Positions 25,529-34,468 of a stretch of DNA of 64,000 nucleotides are shown in pieces. Positions within the stretch are counted from its first letter, which is position 1. The number at the start of each line of letters is the position of its first letter. The translations under genes were made by a program, and so were the position numbers. The stretch comes from Oribacterium sp. NK2B42 (GTDB lineage: Bacteria; Bacillota; Clostridia; Lachnospirales; Lachnospiraceae). The notes beneath the pieces are model-generated. The model ran no database searches and was not told the DNA's origin. It worked only from the letters and a program-made list of their open reading frames with translations. Location: assembly GCF_000424445.1 (NCBI RefSeq), contig NZ_AUJX01000003.1:1-64000 (forward strand), in the 5' to 3' direction.

Positions 25529-26152
25529 ATGGCAGATTATAATAATAAAGAAAACCTTGAAGGCAGCAATATCGTCCTTTGTGCGGCTAATACCTATAAT
25601 CAGAAGTTCTTTTTGAATCCGGATTACAACAATCTTCCGGAGGATGTGAAGAAGGAACTGAAGATCATTTCAGTAGGTTATACAGAAGAGATAGGCGGCA
25701 TCTTCCTGATGGAGTTTAACAGGAATGACAAGCTGGTGCTTAAATCCATGCATGAAGACGGTGACAGCCTTTTTGATGAAGATAACTCAAGAAAGAAAAT
25801 AGACGAGCTTGCCGAAATATATGAACCCCTGTTTTCGAAGCTGGAAGCCTACTACACAGCCCTGCAAACACTTCGTGGAAACGCCAAAAGAGGCGGAGAA
25901 GATGTTGAGATAACCGATGAGGACCTTAAGGGAGAGTCAGGTTTAAACAATCCCGAAGGTATCGCAGAGGTCAGACAGGCCACTGCGGAAGAGATGCAGA
26001 GCTTCTACGGCGATGATACCGATATGGATCAGACCATTGTCAGCGAGGAAGAGCAGGGCACCATCAAAAAGACAGGTTCCTGGGATATGCCGGTACACCC
26101 CGACGACCCTGACGCAGAACAGAACGCCTATCATACGCTATTTGGTGATTGA
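25529..26152 (+). CDS. DUF6145-like protein of unknown function
   Basis: A 207-residue acidic soluble protein. The region IVLCAANTYNQKFFLNPDYN through KIISVGYTEEIGGIFLMEF resembles, from memory, the DUF6145 family that is common beside dusB in Lachnospiraceae. The last 90 residues are hydrophilic and acidic (EDVEITDEDLKGESG, VHPDDPDAEQN) and longer than I expect for the family. The start is ATG 25529 after GGAAGGA; an upstream in-frame ATG would translate the palindrome. Function unknown. Confidence 0.7.
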   Translation: MADYNNKENLEGSNIVLCAANTYNQKFFLNPDYNNLPEDVKKELKIISVGYTEEIGGIFLMEFNRNDKLVLKSMHEDGDSLFDEDNSRKKIDELAEIYEPLFSKLEAYYTALQTLRGNAKRGGEDVEITDEDLKGESGLNNPEGIAEVRQATAEEMQSFYGDDTDMDQTIVSEEEQGTIKKTGSWDMPVHPDDPDAEQNAYHTLFGD

Positions 26153-26154
26153 TC

Positions 26155-26336
26155 AGCTTTCGGAGAAAGCTGATGCCGCCCAGCCGGCGAGGCTGGTTTC
26201 GGCTCTGCCGAAATAAACGAAAATGCCTGCGCGATTTGTGGCAGATTCCGAAAGAATCTGTCATGCAGCGTCAGCCCTCGCGATGCGAGTTTGAATGGGC
26301 TGACGTTCCCAATTAGCGCAATCTGATGGCATTTTC
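26155..26336 (+). other. Highly structured intergenic region, possible RNA element
   Basis: The 218-bp gap before dusB contains a chain of hairpins: CAGCTTTCGGAGAAAGCTG (26156), CAGCCGGCGAGGCTG, TTTCGGCTCTGCCGAAA, then an outer 9-bp stem GAAAATGCC (26219-26227) with GGCATTTTC (26328-26336). That stem encloses CAGATTCCGAAAGAATCTG (26242) and a CGTCAGCCC..GGGCTGACG stem (about 26269-26305). The enclosed part looks like a multibranched fold. I do not recognise a known riboswitch. Confidence 0.5.
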
Positions 26337-26370
26337 CCCTTGTAACTGTAAATTGATAGAAAGACTACTA

Positions 26371-27330
26371 ATGCATATAGGAAATATAGAATTAAAGAAT
26401 AATGTTTACATGGCGCCAATGGCCGGCGTCACAGACCTACCCTTCAGAACCCTTTGCCATGAAATGGGAGCCGGTCTTACAGTGACAGAAATGGTAAGCG
26501 CCAAGGCCATATTATATAAGAACAAAAACACCGAGGAGCTCATGACCCGGGGCGGAGACGGAAATCCCGTTGCGGTACAGCTTTTCGGATCAGACCCGGA
26601 GATAATGTCTGATATTGCCCATCAGATAGAAGACCGGTTCGAAATCATTGACGTGAACATGGGGTGTCCTGTGGGTAAGATCGTCAGTAACCATGAAGGC
26701 AGCGATCTCATGAACCACCCTGATCTGGCTTATGAGATATTAAGCCGGATGGTAAAGAAATGCCACACCCCCATAACCGTCAAATTCAGAAAAGGTTTTG
26801 CAAAAGAAGATGATACGGCAGTGGAATTCGCAAAAATGGCCGAAAGTGCAGGTGTTTCAGCTGTCACGGTACATGGAAGGACCAGGTCCCAGATGTACGC
26901 GGGAAAAGCTGACTGGGACGTTATAAGACGTGTCAAGGAGGCCGTAAAGATACCTGTATTCGGAAACGGAGACTTATTCGAGCCTGAGGACGCGAAAAGG
27001 ATGATAGAAGAAACCGGCTGCGACGGAGTAGCTCTGGCAAGAGGTGCACAGGGTAACCCATGGCTCATAAAAAGGACTGTGCATTACCTTGAGACCGGTG
27101 AACTACTTCCGAAGCCAACCATATCAGAGATCATCGAAATGATCCACCGGCACACTGAACTTATGAAGGAAATCAAGGGCGAGTACACCACCATCAGGGA
27201 GATGCGTAAGCATATCTCATGGTATACGGAAGGGCAGCCTAAATCATCAAAGCTGAGAGCAGAAATCAACACAGCCGGCAGTATCGAAAAACTCTTTGAG
27301 ATTGTTGACAAACTAGCCATTAATGTATAA
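26371..27330 (+). CDS. dusB: tRNA-dihydrouridine synthase
   Basis: A 319-residue FMN enzyme that reduces uridines in tRNA D-loops. MAPMAGVTDLPFR, VQLFGSDPEIM, DVNMGCPVGKIV (conserved catalytic Cys), VTVHGRTRSQMYAGKADW and VFGNGDLFEPEDAKRM are all in place. GCDGVALARGAQGNPWLI is the phosphate-binding end of the barrel. ATG 26371 is chosen to match the family start; the ribosome site is weak. It precedes greA, as in many Clostridia. Confidence 0.95.
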   Translation: MHIGNIELKNNVYMAPMAGVTDLPFRTLCHEMGAGLTVTEMVSAKAILYKNKNTEELMTRGGDGNPVAVQLFGSDPEIMSDIAHQIEDRFEIIDVNMGCPVGKIVSNHEGSDLMNHPDLAYEILSRMVKKCHTPITVKFRKGFAKEDDTAVEFAKMAESAGVSAVTVHGRTRSQMYAGKADWDVIRRVKEAVKIPVFGNGDLFEPEDAKRMIEETGCDGVALARGAQGNPWLIKRTVHYLETGELLPKPTISEIIEMIHRHTELMKEIKGEYTTIREMRKHISWYTEGQPKSSKLRAEINTAGSIEKLFEIVDKLAINV

Positions 27331-27441
27331 AATCACCAGTTGTAAAAGAAGCATTCAAATTTGACATATGTACAAATTTTTATGATAACAGTTTGCCGGG
27401 TCTTTCCGACAGCAATATATGTGAAAGGAGCTATGTAAAAC

Positions 27442-27936
27442 ATGGCAGAAGAGCAGGTAGTTAAAAAGAATTTACTCACACGTGCAGGTCTCAACAAATA
27501 TGAGGCTGAGCTTCATGATCTCAAGGTAAACCGCAGACAGGAAATCGCTGCCAAGATCAAGGAAGCAAGAGAGCAGGGTGATCTTTCAGAGAATGCCGAG
27601 TATGATGCAGCTAAGGATGAGCAGCGTGATATCGAGGCAAGAATCGTTGAGCTTGAGGCTCTTCTTAAAAATGTAGAGGTTGTTGATGATTCCGTTGAAG
27701 GCGAGATCAATGTTGGCTGCCGCGTAGTACTCCTGGATGAAGAGTTTGATGAAGAGGTAACATATTTCATAGTAGGTTCATCAGAGGCCAACAGCCTTGA
27801 AGGAAAGATTTCAAATGAGTCTCCTGTAGGACATGCACTCCTTCATCACGTAGCAGGTGATGAGGTTGAGGTTGAGACAGAAGCCGGTGTTCTCAAGTTT
27901 AAAGTACTTGAGGTTTCCCGTCACGAAGCAGAATAA
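27442..27936 (+). CDS. greA: Transcription elongation factor GreA
   Basis: A 164-residue factor that stimulates transcript cleavage in backtracked RNA polymerase. The N-terminal coiled coil (LTRAGLNKYEAELHDLK to VELEALL) has the acidic tip motif EQGDLSENAEYDAAKDEQ; the C-terminal FKBP-like domain contains NEISNESPVGHALLHHVAGD-like sequence. Site AAAGGAG. Probably co-transcribed with dusB. Confidence 0.95.
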   Translation: MAEEQVVKKNLLTRAGLNKYEAELHDLKVNRRQEIAAKIKEAREQGDLSENAEYDAAKDEQRDIEARIVELEALLKNVEVVDDSVEGEINVGCRVVLLDEEFDEEVTYFIVGSSEANSLEGKISNESPVGHALLHHVAGDEVEVETEAGVLKFKVLEVSRHEAE

Positions 27937-28000
27937 GAAATCTACTTAAAGTCTTTTTATTCCTTCTGTCACACAGAGGAATCGGAAGTTTAATATCACA

Positions 28001-28029
28001 GACGGCAGGGTGAATATGACCCGGCCGTC
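28001..28029 (+). terminator. Possible terminator between greA and lysS
   Basis: GACGGC pairs with GCCGTC and the inner GGGT with ACCC around GAATATG. The T tract is weak (TTCATT). Confidence 0.5.
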
Positions 28030-28067
28030 TTCATTAGCATAATAGATCAAAGTTCAAGGAGAAAAGA

Positions 28068-29570
28068 ATGGCAGAGAATCAGCAGAACAATCAGGAGAAT
28101 CAGGAGGCTCTGGACACCAATCACATCGTACAGGCACGTCTTGACAAGCTTGCAGAGCTTCAGTCAGCAGGACAGGATCCTTTTCAGATAACCAAGTTCG
28201 ATCAGACACATCATTCAGAGGAGATCAAAGATAATTTTGAGGCTCTTGAGAACCAGCATGTAGCTATCGCAGGTCGTATCATGCTGAAGCGTGTTATGGG
28301 TAAGGCTTCATTTGTACACCTTCAGGACAAGCAGGGCAGGATTCAGGCTTATGTATCACGTGATGGCATCGGTGAGGATGAGTATAAGGCATTCAAGAAG
28401 CTTGATATCGGTGATATCATCGGCATCGAGGGATATGTATTTAAAACAAAGACAGGTGAAACATCTGTTCACGCTGAGAAGCTGACACTCCTTTCAAAGT
28501 CGCTTTATCCCCTTCCTGAGAAGTTCCATGGTATTCAGGATACTGACACAAGATACAGACAGCGATATGTAGACCTCATCATGAGTGAGGAGTCAAAGAA
28601 GGTATTTATCAAGCGTTCCCAGATTATCAGCGAGATCCGTAATTTCCTTGCAGGACGTGACTTTATGGAGGTTGAGACTCCCATGCTGGTTTCCAATGCC
28701 GGCGGTGCAGCTGCACGTCCATTCGAGACACATTACAATGCTCTGGATGAAGATGTTAAGCTCCGTATATCTCTTGAGCTTTACCTTAAGAGACTTATCA
28801 TCGGTGGCCTGGAGAGAGTATTCGAGATCGGCCGTGTATTCCGTAATGAGGGTGTAGATACCCGTCACAACCCTGAGTTCACTCTTATGGAGCTTTACCA
28901 GGCATACACAGACTATGAAGGCATGATGGAGCTTACAGAGTCAATGTTCCGTTACCTTGCAGAGAAGGTTTGCGGCTCAACCACCATCACATACCAGGGA
29001 ACAGAAATTGACCTTGGAAAGCCATTCCGTCGTCTCACCATGACAGAGGCCATCAAGGAAGAGAGTGGTATCGATTTCGATACAGTAAAGACACTTGAAG
29101 AGGCCCGCGAACTTGCAAAGAAGAACCACATTGAATTTGAGGATCACCACAAGATCGGTGACATCGAGAACCTCTTCTTCGAGACATTCTGTGAAGAGAA
29201 GATGATCCAGCCTACTTTCATCATGGATCACCCGGTTGAGATCTCACCTCTTACAAAGAAGAAGCCATCAGACCCTTCAAAGGTTGAACGTTTCGAGCTT
29301 TATATCTACGGACGTGAGATGTGTAATGCTTACTCCGAGCTTAATGATCCTATCGATCAGAGAGAGCGTTTCAAGGCTCAGGATGCACTTGCAGAAGCCG
29401 GCGATGAGGAAGCAAACCATACAGATGAAGACTTCCTTCACGCTATGGAAATTGGTATGCCGCCTACCGGAGGTATTGGTTATGGAATCGATCGTTTGGT
29501 AATGCTTCTCACTGACAGTGCTGCTATAAGAGATGTGTTATTATTCCCGACACTCAAAAGCGTGAACTAA
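28068..29570 (+). CDS. lysS: Lysine--tRNA ligase, class II
   Basis: A 500-residue class II synthetase. It has an N-terminal OB anticodon-binding domain (AIAGRIMLKRVMGKASFVHL), motif 1 near FMEVETPMLV, motif 2 FRNEGVDTRHNPEFT (about residue 262) and motif 3 GIGYGIDRLVMLL (about 465). The C-terminus LLFPTLKSVN is complete. Site AAGGAGA. The conjugative element begins shortly after its stop, so the 3' flank is the likely integration site. The gene itself does not look disrupted. Confidence 0.97.
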   Translation: MAENQQNNQENQEALDTNHIVQARLDKLAELQSAGQDPFQITKFDQTHHSEEIKDNFEALENQHVAIAGRIMLKRVMGKASFVHLQDKQGRIQAYVSRDGIGEDEYKAFKKLDIGDIIGIEGYVFKTKTGETSVHAEKLTLLSKSLYPLPEKFHGIQDTDTRYRQRYVDLIMSEESKKVFIKRSQIISEIRNFLAGRDFMEVETPMLVSNAGGAAARPFETHYNALDEDVKLRISLELYLKRLIIGGLERVFEIGRVFRNEGVDTRHNPEFTLMELYQAYTDYEGMMELTESMFRYLAEKVCGSTTITYQGTEIDLGKPFRRLTMTEAIKEESGIDFDTVKTLEEARELAKKNHIEFEDHHKIGDIENLFFETFCEEKMIQPTFIMDHPVEISPLTKKKPSDPSKVERFELYIYGREMCNAYSELNDPIDQRERFKAQDALAEAGDEEANHTDEDFLHAMEIGMPPTGGIGYGIDRLVMLLTDSAAIRDVLLFPTLKSVN

Positions 29571-29712
29571 AGAAAGCCAGTATTTTCAAGGCTTTCAAGG
29601 ATTCAAGAAAGCAATTTGCAACAATTTTGCAACAAAATAGGGATTGATAATGCGTTATAGTGCGTAAAATCATCCCAAATACATTCTCACAAGTTTAATA
29701 ATTTAGCACGAC
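29571..29712. other. Left junction of conjugative element, putative recombinase-site repeats
   Basis: Gene-free stretch with direct repeats: TTCAAGG twice with a third variant (29585-29606), and ATTTGCAACAA / ATTTTGCAACAA (29614-29635). Repeats like these often flank the core site of tyrosine recombinases. I could not find a convincing matching core in the right end (62.1-63.8 kb), so the exact att site is not assigned. Confidence 0.35.
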
Positions 29713-29753
29713 AAGGACATTTTCCAAGAGAAATCTTAGAAGGTGTCCTTTTT
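29713..29753 (+). terminator. Long hairpin with T run upstream of first element gene
   Basis: A 17-bp stem (AAGGACATTTTCCAAGA with TCTTAGAAGGTGTCCTT, two wobbles, one mismatch, GAAA tetraloop) followed by T. It may insulate the element from lysS transcription or attenuate the first element operon. Confidence 0.75.
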
Positions 29754-29791
29754 CGTTATGGTCAAAATTATTTCACAAAGGAGGATGTGCC

Positions 29792-29935
29792 ATGGCAACA
29801 AGTACAGCGATAGGTGCAGGTAGAGCGATTATGAGAATAACCGTTCCCGAAATGAGACAGATTTTATACCCAATCAGAGGAGGAATGAAAGAGTATGTTA
29901 AAAGTAAGAGTTTCGGGATCGACCTACGAGCTTAA
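29792..29935 (+). CDS. Small 47-residue element protein
   Basis: ATG 29792 follows the strong site AAAGGAGGATG. The product (MATSTAIGAGRAIMRITVPE, then RQILYPIRGGMKEYVKSKSF to a stop) has no family I recognise. It overlaps the next gene by 41 bp in another frame and carries that gene's AGGAGG site near its codon 29. The strong ribosome site and coupling suggest real translation. Confidence 0.5.
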   Translation: MATSTAIGAGRAIMRITVPEMRQILYPIRGGMKEYVKSKSFGIDLRA

Positions 29936-30092
29936 AGCTTATCTGGAGCACATGGAAAAGGACAAGGTGTACCAGGTCACAAGTCAATCGAAGCCCTTGA
30001 AAAATAAGGGAACAAACAAGATTTTCCGGGTTTTCTCGGATGTTGACAAAAGAACAAGAATAGAAGCCCGCAACAGGCAGGGCAACAGATAA
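29895..30092 (+). CDS. DUF3970-like small protein
   Basis: A 65-residue basic protein starting MLKVRVSGSTYELKAYLEHM, with QVTSQSKPLKNKGTNKIFRV. From memory it resembles the DUF3970 family found near the left end of Lachnospiraceae conjugative elements. Function unknown. The site AGGAGG lies about 11 bases before the ATG. It precedes parA by 24 bp. Confidence 0.6.
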   Translation: MLKVRVSGSTYELKAYLEHMEKDKVYQVTSQSKPLKNKGTNKIFRVFSDVDKRTRIEARNRQGNR

Positions 30093-30115
30093 AAAAGGAA
30101 CTAGGAGGAACGGTT

Positions 30116-30901
30116 ATGGCAAAAGTAATCGCAGTAGCTAATCAAAAAGGGGGAGTCGGGAAAACAGCGCTGGCAAGTAATCTTGGCGTTGGCCTTGCTA
30201 TGAAGGACAAAAGGGTACTTGTAATCGACACTGATCCCCAGGGTAATCTTACATCAAGTCTTGGAGTTGATAATGCGGATGAATTGGAAAATACATTGGC
30301 GTCTTTCATCGAGCGAGAGATAAATGAGACTCCAATAGATTCTGAGGAGTATATTCTCCATAACGGTGAGGGCGTGGATATCATGCCGTGCAATATAAAG
30401 CTTGCCGGGATGGATTATATGATCATGAACGCTTTGAGCAGGGAGCATCTTTTGGATGCTTTCGTATCAAGCGTCAGGGATGAATACGATTATATTTTGA
30501 TTGATTGTTCACCCAGCCTCAATCTGGTAACAATCAATGTACTGACTGCGGCGGATTCTGTAATCATACCAGTAGAAGCATCTTATCTTTCAATGGCAGG
30601 GCTTCAGCAGCTTCTGACATCTATAGGTTCGACCAAGAGGAAATTAAACAGAAAGCTTGAGATCGAAGGTATCGTTATCAATAAGGTAAATACCCGTACA
30701 AACCATGAGAAGGATATCATAGAAAAGCTCCGCGATGCATACGGAAGCCAGATAACAGTTTTTGATGTGATGATACCGGAGTCTGTGAGGGCAAAGGAAT
30801 GTACCGCTTTTGGAGTCAGTATATATAAGCATGATCCAAGGGGCAAAGTTGCAAAAGCTTTTGAAGAACTGACGAAGGAGGTGCTGGGACATGGCTGCTA
30901 A
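30116..30901 (+). CDS. parA: ParA-family partition ATPase
   Basis: A 261-residue deviant Walker ATPase: KGGVGKTALASNLG (residues 10-23), IDTDPQGNLTSSLG (40-53), and YILIDCSPSLNLVTINVLTA. With ParB it partitions or stabilises replicons, here probably the excised circular element. The stop overlaps the parB start by 11 bp. Confidence 0.95.
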   Translation: MAKVIAVANQKGGVGKTALASNLGVGLAMKDKRVLVIDTDPQGNLTSSLGVDNADELENTLASFIEREINETPIDSEEYILHNGEGVDIMPCNIKLAGMDYMIMNALSREHLLDAFVSSVRDEYDYILIDCSPSLNLVTINVLTAADSVIIPVEASYLSMAGLQQLLTSIGSTKRKLNRKLEIEGIVINKVNTRTNHEKDIIEKLRDAYGSQITVFDVMIPESVRAKECTAFGVSIYKHDPRGKVAKAFEELTKEVLGHGC

Positions 30902-31811
30902 GAAAACTCTTCCGGACAGAGTACAGCTTAAAGGATTGGATTCGTTATTTGGCATAGATCAGGAGCAGACAGGACAAGTGCTTGATGTTCCTATTAGAGA
31001 GCTTTTCCCATTTCATAATCATCCTTTTAAGGTATTAGACGATGAAAAGATGGCGCAGACTGTTGAAAGCGTCCGTGAGAATGGAATTCTTGTTCCAATC
31101 ATGGTTCGCAATCGACCGGAGGGTGGCTACGAGGTCATATCCGGTCACAGGCGTAAACATGCGGCGGAAATCGTAGGATTACAGACGGTTCCGGTGATCA
31201 TAAGGGATCTGACGGACGATGAAGCCGTGATAGCGATGGTGGACGCTAACCTTCAAAGAGAAGAGATTCTGCCGAGTGAAAAGGCGTTTGCATATAAAAT
31301 GAAGCTTGACGCGATAAAGCGACAGAATAAGGCGGGACGTCCTGATGCAAATAATTCTCGCCAAGTTGGCGAGAATTTATGGAGTGTGAATCAGCTCAGT
31401 GAGGGCAACAGTGATAGTGCAAGAACTATCCAAAGATATATCCGTTTAACGGAATTGCTCCCTGACCTATTGGAAATGGTGGATAGCAAGAAGATTAAAT
31501 TCAATCCGGCCGTTGAATTATCATATCTCTCACCGAATGAACAGTTTCTTCTTTTAGAAGTAATGAAGGAAGATGATGTTGTTCCGTCTCTTTCGCAGGC
31601 ACAGCAGATAAAAAGACTCTCACAGGAAAATAGTTGCACAAAGGAAGCACTTCATGCCTTGTTGGCAGTAGCCAGTATTAAGGAAAGAAATGTGGTCATC
31701 AAGCATGAAGTTATCATGCAGTATTTTCCGGCTGAAGCGAGTGATGCAGAAATAGAGAGTCTTATTGTAAGACTGCTTGCTGATTACCGTAAGACGCATG
31801 GAGGTATGTAA
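30891..31811 (+). CDS. parB: ParB/Spo0J-family partition protein
   Basis: A 306-residue ParB. It has the ParB/sulfiredoxin-like CTPase domain (IRELFPFHNHPFKVLDDEKM, VPIMVRNRPEGGYEVISGHRR with the GxxRR-type motif, and VIAMVDANLQREEILPSEKA), a central helix-turn-helix region (RTIQRYIRLTELLPDLLEMV) and a C-terminal part. There is no obvious parS repeat in the first 350 bp of the element. It is followed after 1 bp by the RepA-like gene. Confidence 0.93.
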   Translation: MAAKKTLPDRVQLKGLDSLFGIDQEQTGQVLDVPIRELFPFHNHPFKVLDDEKMAQTVESVRENGILVPIMVRNRPEGGYEVISGHRRKHAAEIVGLQTVPVIIRDLTDDEAVIAMVDANLQREEILPSEKAFAYKMKLDAIKRQNKAGRPDANNSRQVGENLWSVNQLSEGNSDSARTIQRYIRLTELLPDLLEMVDSKKIKFNPAVELSYLSPNEQFLLLEVMKEDDVVPSLSQAQQIKRLSQENSCTKEALHALLAVASIKERNVVIKHEVIMQYFPAEASDAEIESLIVRLLADYRKTHGGM

Positions 31812-31812
31812 G

Positions 31813-32835
31813 ATGCCAAAGTACGATTACGAATACTATTCCGGTGCAGAGAGTGAACAGTTCCGGTTCTTAAAGATACCGAAGATATTTTTCGAGGATC
31901 CTGACTACGAAGAATTAGGTCTGGCTGAATGTGTATTATATGGGTTCCTCCATGAGCAGGTGGCGTTTTCCAGGCAGAATGGATGGGTTGATGAAACAGG
32001 AAAAACCTATGTCATAAGATCATTGGAATCCATACAGAAGCTGCTTCACGGATGCAGTGCAGATAAAGCAAGATCCACGCTAAAGAATCTGATAGACTTC
32101 GGACTTATCGAGAAAAAACGCAGAGGACAGGGCAAACCGGATATCATCTATGTGAAGAATTTTGTAACCAAGAAGTCGGAAATATCGTCCTCTAAAAAAT
32201 CGGAGGACTGTGGAAAACTTTTTTCTGAAACAGGAAAAACCAATGTCTTGAGTGATGAAAAACCGATCTCTAGAGATGGGATTTTTCGTGTTCTTGAAGC
32301 AGGAAAAACCGCACCTATAGATACTAATAATAATTTAAAAAATATTATAGAGCCTAATCTTAATCCTATCCAGGTTTCTTATAATACTAAAGGGGCAGCT
32401 GAGCATATGAACAACTCAGGATGGGATGAGGATGCGATTGAAGATCTCATAGATCAGGTCAAGGAAAATATTGATTATTGCGATTATGCGCCCAGATACA
32501 AGGCTGAGTACAACAACCGTTATGAGGAAATGTATCAGGTGATTGTTGAGATGGTTGTCGGGAAAAGAGAGAGTCTGGTTATTGGTGGAACAGAGTATCC
32601 CCAGAGCATTATCAAAAAGCGGTTCCTGTCCTTGAATGCCAGCCATATTGATTATGCGATGTGGAAGATATCAGAGAACCTTGGAGAAATCCGAAACATG
32701 AAAAAATACATGATAGCAACTCTCTTTAACGCACCGACCACGATAGACAACTTTTATACGCAGCTTGTCCATCACGACATGTATAGTGAGAAATGGATCG
32801 AGATGAATGAGCAGAGGAGGGCAGCCAATGAGTGA
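31813..32835 (+). CDS. RepA-like replication initiator (DUF6017-type C-terminus)
   Basis: A 340-residue protein with a RepA N-terminal winged-helix domain (FRFLKIPKIFFEDPDYEELG, then LGLAECVLYGFLHEQV and KARSTLKNLIDFGLIEKKR). The C-terminal domain ending IRNMKKYMIATLFNAPTTID is of the DUF6017 type seen in element-borne RepA proteins. It probably initiates autonomous replication of the excised element. ATG 31813 is used because GGAGGTA precedes it. Confidence 0.85.
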   Translation: MPKYDYEYYSGAESEQFRFLKIPKIFFEDPDYEELGLAECVLYGFLHEQVAFSRQNGWVDETGKTYVIRSLESIQKLLHGCSADKARSTLKNLIDFGLIEKKRRGQGKPDIIYVKNFVTKKSEISSSKKSEDCGKLFSETGKTNVLSDEKPISRDGIFRVLEAGKTAPIDTNNNLKNIIEPNLNPIQVSYNTKGAAEHMNNSGWDEDAIEDLIDQVKENIDYCDYAPRYKAEYNNRYEEMYQVIVEMVVGKRESLVIGGTEYPQSIIKKRFLSLNASHIDYAMWKISENLGEIRNMKKYMIATLFNAPTTIDNFYTQLVHHDMYSEKWIEMNEQRRAANE

Positions 32836-33148
32836 GAGGATATCGGCGATCATTTTCAAAGTCATGTTACCGTTACTTGCAATCAGCTTTATGGTGCTGT
32901 TCTGCTATCCTGTCTGCAATAAGCCGGAAGGGTTTGACTACTTCCTGTTTTGGATTCTAGTGGGATTCCCGTTTGGAATCAGAAGGATGTGGCTGTGGCT
33001 TATTCCAAGGAATTATGGAATAGCAGGTTCTCTTGGAGTTATTGCCCTGGATTGCATCGTCGGAGGGATCATAGGCGGATTTATGGCAATTATAGCCATA
33101 GTAAAAGCGGCAGTGACAACTGTGCAGGTGATAACGGGGAGGCTGTGA
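32828..33148 (+). CDS. Small membrane protein, DUF6050-like
   Basis: A 106-residue protein with three hydrophobic segments (IIFKVMLPLLAISFMVLFCY, FLFWILVGFPFGI, LGVIALDCIVGGIIGGFMAI). The middle part (GIRRMWLWLIPRN) resembles small element proteins annotated DUF6050; this is recalled, not searched. Its start overlaps the RepA stop. Confidence 0.65.
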   Translation: MSERISAIIFKVMLPLLAISFMVLFCYPVCNKPEGFDYFLFWILVGFPFGIRRMWLWLIPRNYGIAGSLGVIALDCIVGGIIGGFMAIIAIVKAAVTTVQVITGRL

Positions 33149-33152
33149 TGGA

Positions 33153-34382
33153 ATGAAGGAAACATTAGCGGAGAAATGTCCGCAGCTTGCTACACAGTGG
33201 AGCAATATGAATCTTCCGCTCAGACCTTCTGATGTGACAATCGGATCACAAAAGCGGGTATGGTGGAAAGGTACCTGCGGTCACGAATGGCAGGCGATAG
33301 TTAAGAACAGGGTAAATGGCGCTGACTGCCCGTATTGTTCAGGCAATCAGCTTTTGAAAGGCTTTAATGACCTTGCTACGATGAAGCCGGAGCTTATATC
33401 GGAATGGTCAGACCAAAACCTGCCGCTTTTGCCTGACATGGTTTTATCCTGTAGCAATAAATCTGTCTGGTGGAAATGTATCCACGGTCATGAATGGGTT
33501 GCAAAGGTAGCTGACAGATATTACGGGAGCCAGTGTCCGTATTGTGAGGGGCATAAGGTATATAAAGGCTTCAATGATCTTGCCAGTAATTTTCCGGAGC
33601 TTGCCAGGGAATGGTCTGAGAAGAATTCGCCCAAGAGGGCAGATGAAGTGTTCCCGAAGTCAAGAGAAAATGTCTGGTGGAAGTGCCATGTGTGTGGTTA
33701 TGAGTGGCGGGCAGTGATTGACAGCAGGGTAAAAGGTTCTTCCTGTCCGGTATGCTCTGACAGAGTTGTAGAAAAAGGTGTAAATGACCTTGCCACAACA
33801 GATCCGGTGCTGGTACGTGAATGGGATCATGACAGGAATAAAATGATTTCTCCTGAATCGGTTCATCGTAATTCCATGCGGATTGTCTGGTGGAAATGTC
33901 ATCATGGTCACAGATGGAGAGCGAAGATCGCTGACAGGGCTATTGATAATGAGCCGTGTCATATATGCAGGAAAGCATTTGAAAAAGAATTCCCGGATAT
34001 GCTTCTTAGATATTATCTTTCGCAGGAAGGATATACGATTATCATAGATGAAGAGGAACTGATCGGTGTTCCGCTTTCAAATTATATAAAAAGTATAAAT
34101 GCGGTTATTGAATTTTCAAAACCGTTTTACAATACAAAGGACGGATATCGGTGGGAGTATGCAAAGACGCAGCTCTGCAGAAATGCAAGAATAAAAATGA
34201 TACGGATCCTCAAACAGAAAGATAAAGAATTTGAAGACTGTGTATGTATCACAAGGCTTGATAATTCTGATGAAGCACTTGCAGAGGCGATCAGGCTGGC
34301 GCTTCATATTCTGGGTATAGAGATTGAGCCTGATGTGACAACAGACAGAGAAATTCTGTTCGGAAAATATATGGAAAAATGA
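33153..34382 (+). CDS. Four zinc-ribbon repeats plus degenerate endonuclease-like domain
   Basis: A 409-residue protein. Four repeats of about 65 residues follow the pattern VWWKC..GHEW..(V/I)..R..G..CPxC (DUF4379 type): CPYCSG, CPYCEG, CPVCSD and CHICRK end them, and NDLA links them. The C-terminal 130 residues (SNYIKSINAVIEFSKP and CRNARIKMIRILKQ) align by pattern with the VSR/DUF559-like nuclease core that follows such repeats elsewhere, but the expected Asp before the strand is replaced (SNYI). It may bind DNA or RNA. Element cargo; function unknown. Confidence 0.7.
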   Translation: MKETLAEKCPQLATQWSNMNLPLRPSDVTIGSQKRVWWKGTCGHEWQAIVKNRVNGADCPYCSGNQLLKGFNDLATMKPELISEWSDQNLPLLPDMVLSCSNKSVWWKCIHGHEWVAKVADRYYGSQCPYCEGHKVYKGFNDLASNFPELAREWSEKNSPKRADEVFPKSRENVWWKCHVCGYEWRAVIDSRVKGSSCPVCSDRVVEKGVNDLATTDPVLVREWDHDRNKMISPESVHRNSMRIVWWKCHHGHRWRAKIADRAIDNEPCHICRKAFEKEFPDMLLRYYLSQEGYTIIIDEEELIGVPLSNYIKSINAVIEFSKPFYNTKDGYRWEYAKTQLCRNARIKMIRILKQKDKEFEDCVCITRLDNSDEALAEAIRLALHILGIEIEPDVTTDREILFGKYMEK

Positions 34383-34403
34383 AATATGGTAAATACAGCG
34401 ATA

Positions 34404-34451
34404 GGGAGCGGTTTTAGACCTCATAAGAGGAATGAAGCTGCTCCCTTTTTT
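34404..34451 (+). terminator. Terminator after zinc-ribbon gene
   Basis: GGGAGC pairs with GCTCCC, enclosing a small CCTCATAAGAGG hairpin, followed by TTTTTT. Confidence 0.75.
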
Positions 34452-34468
34452 GTGTTAAGGAGGCGCTT

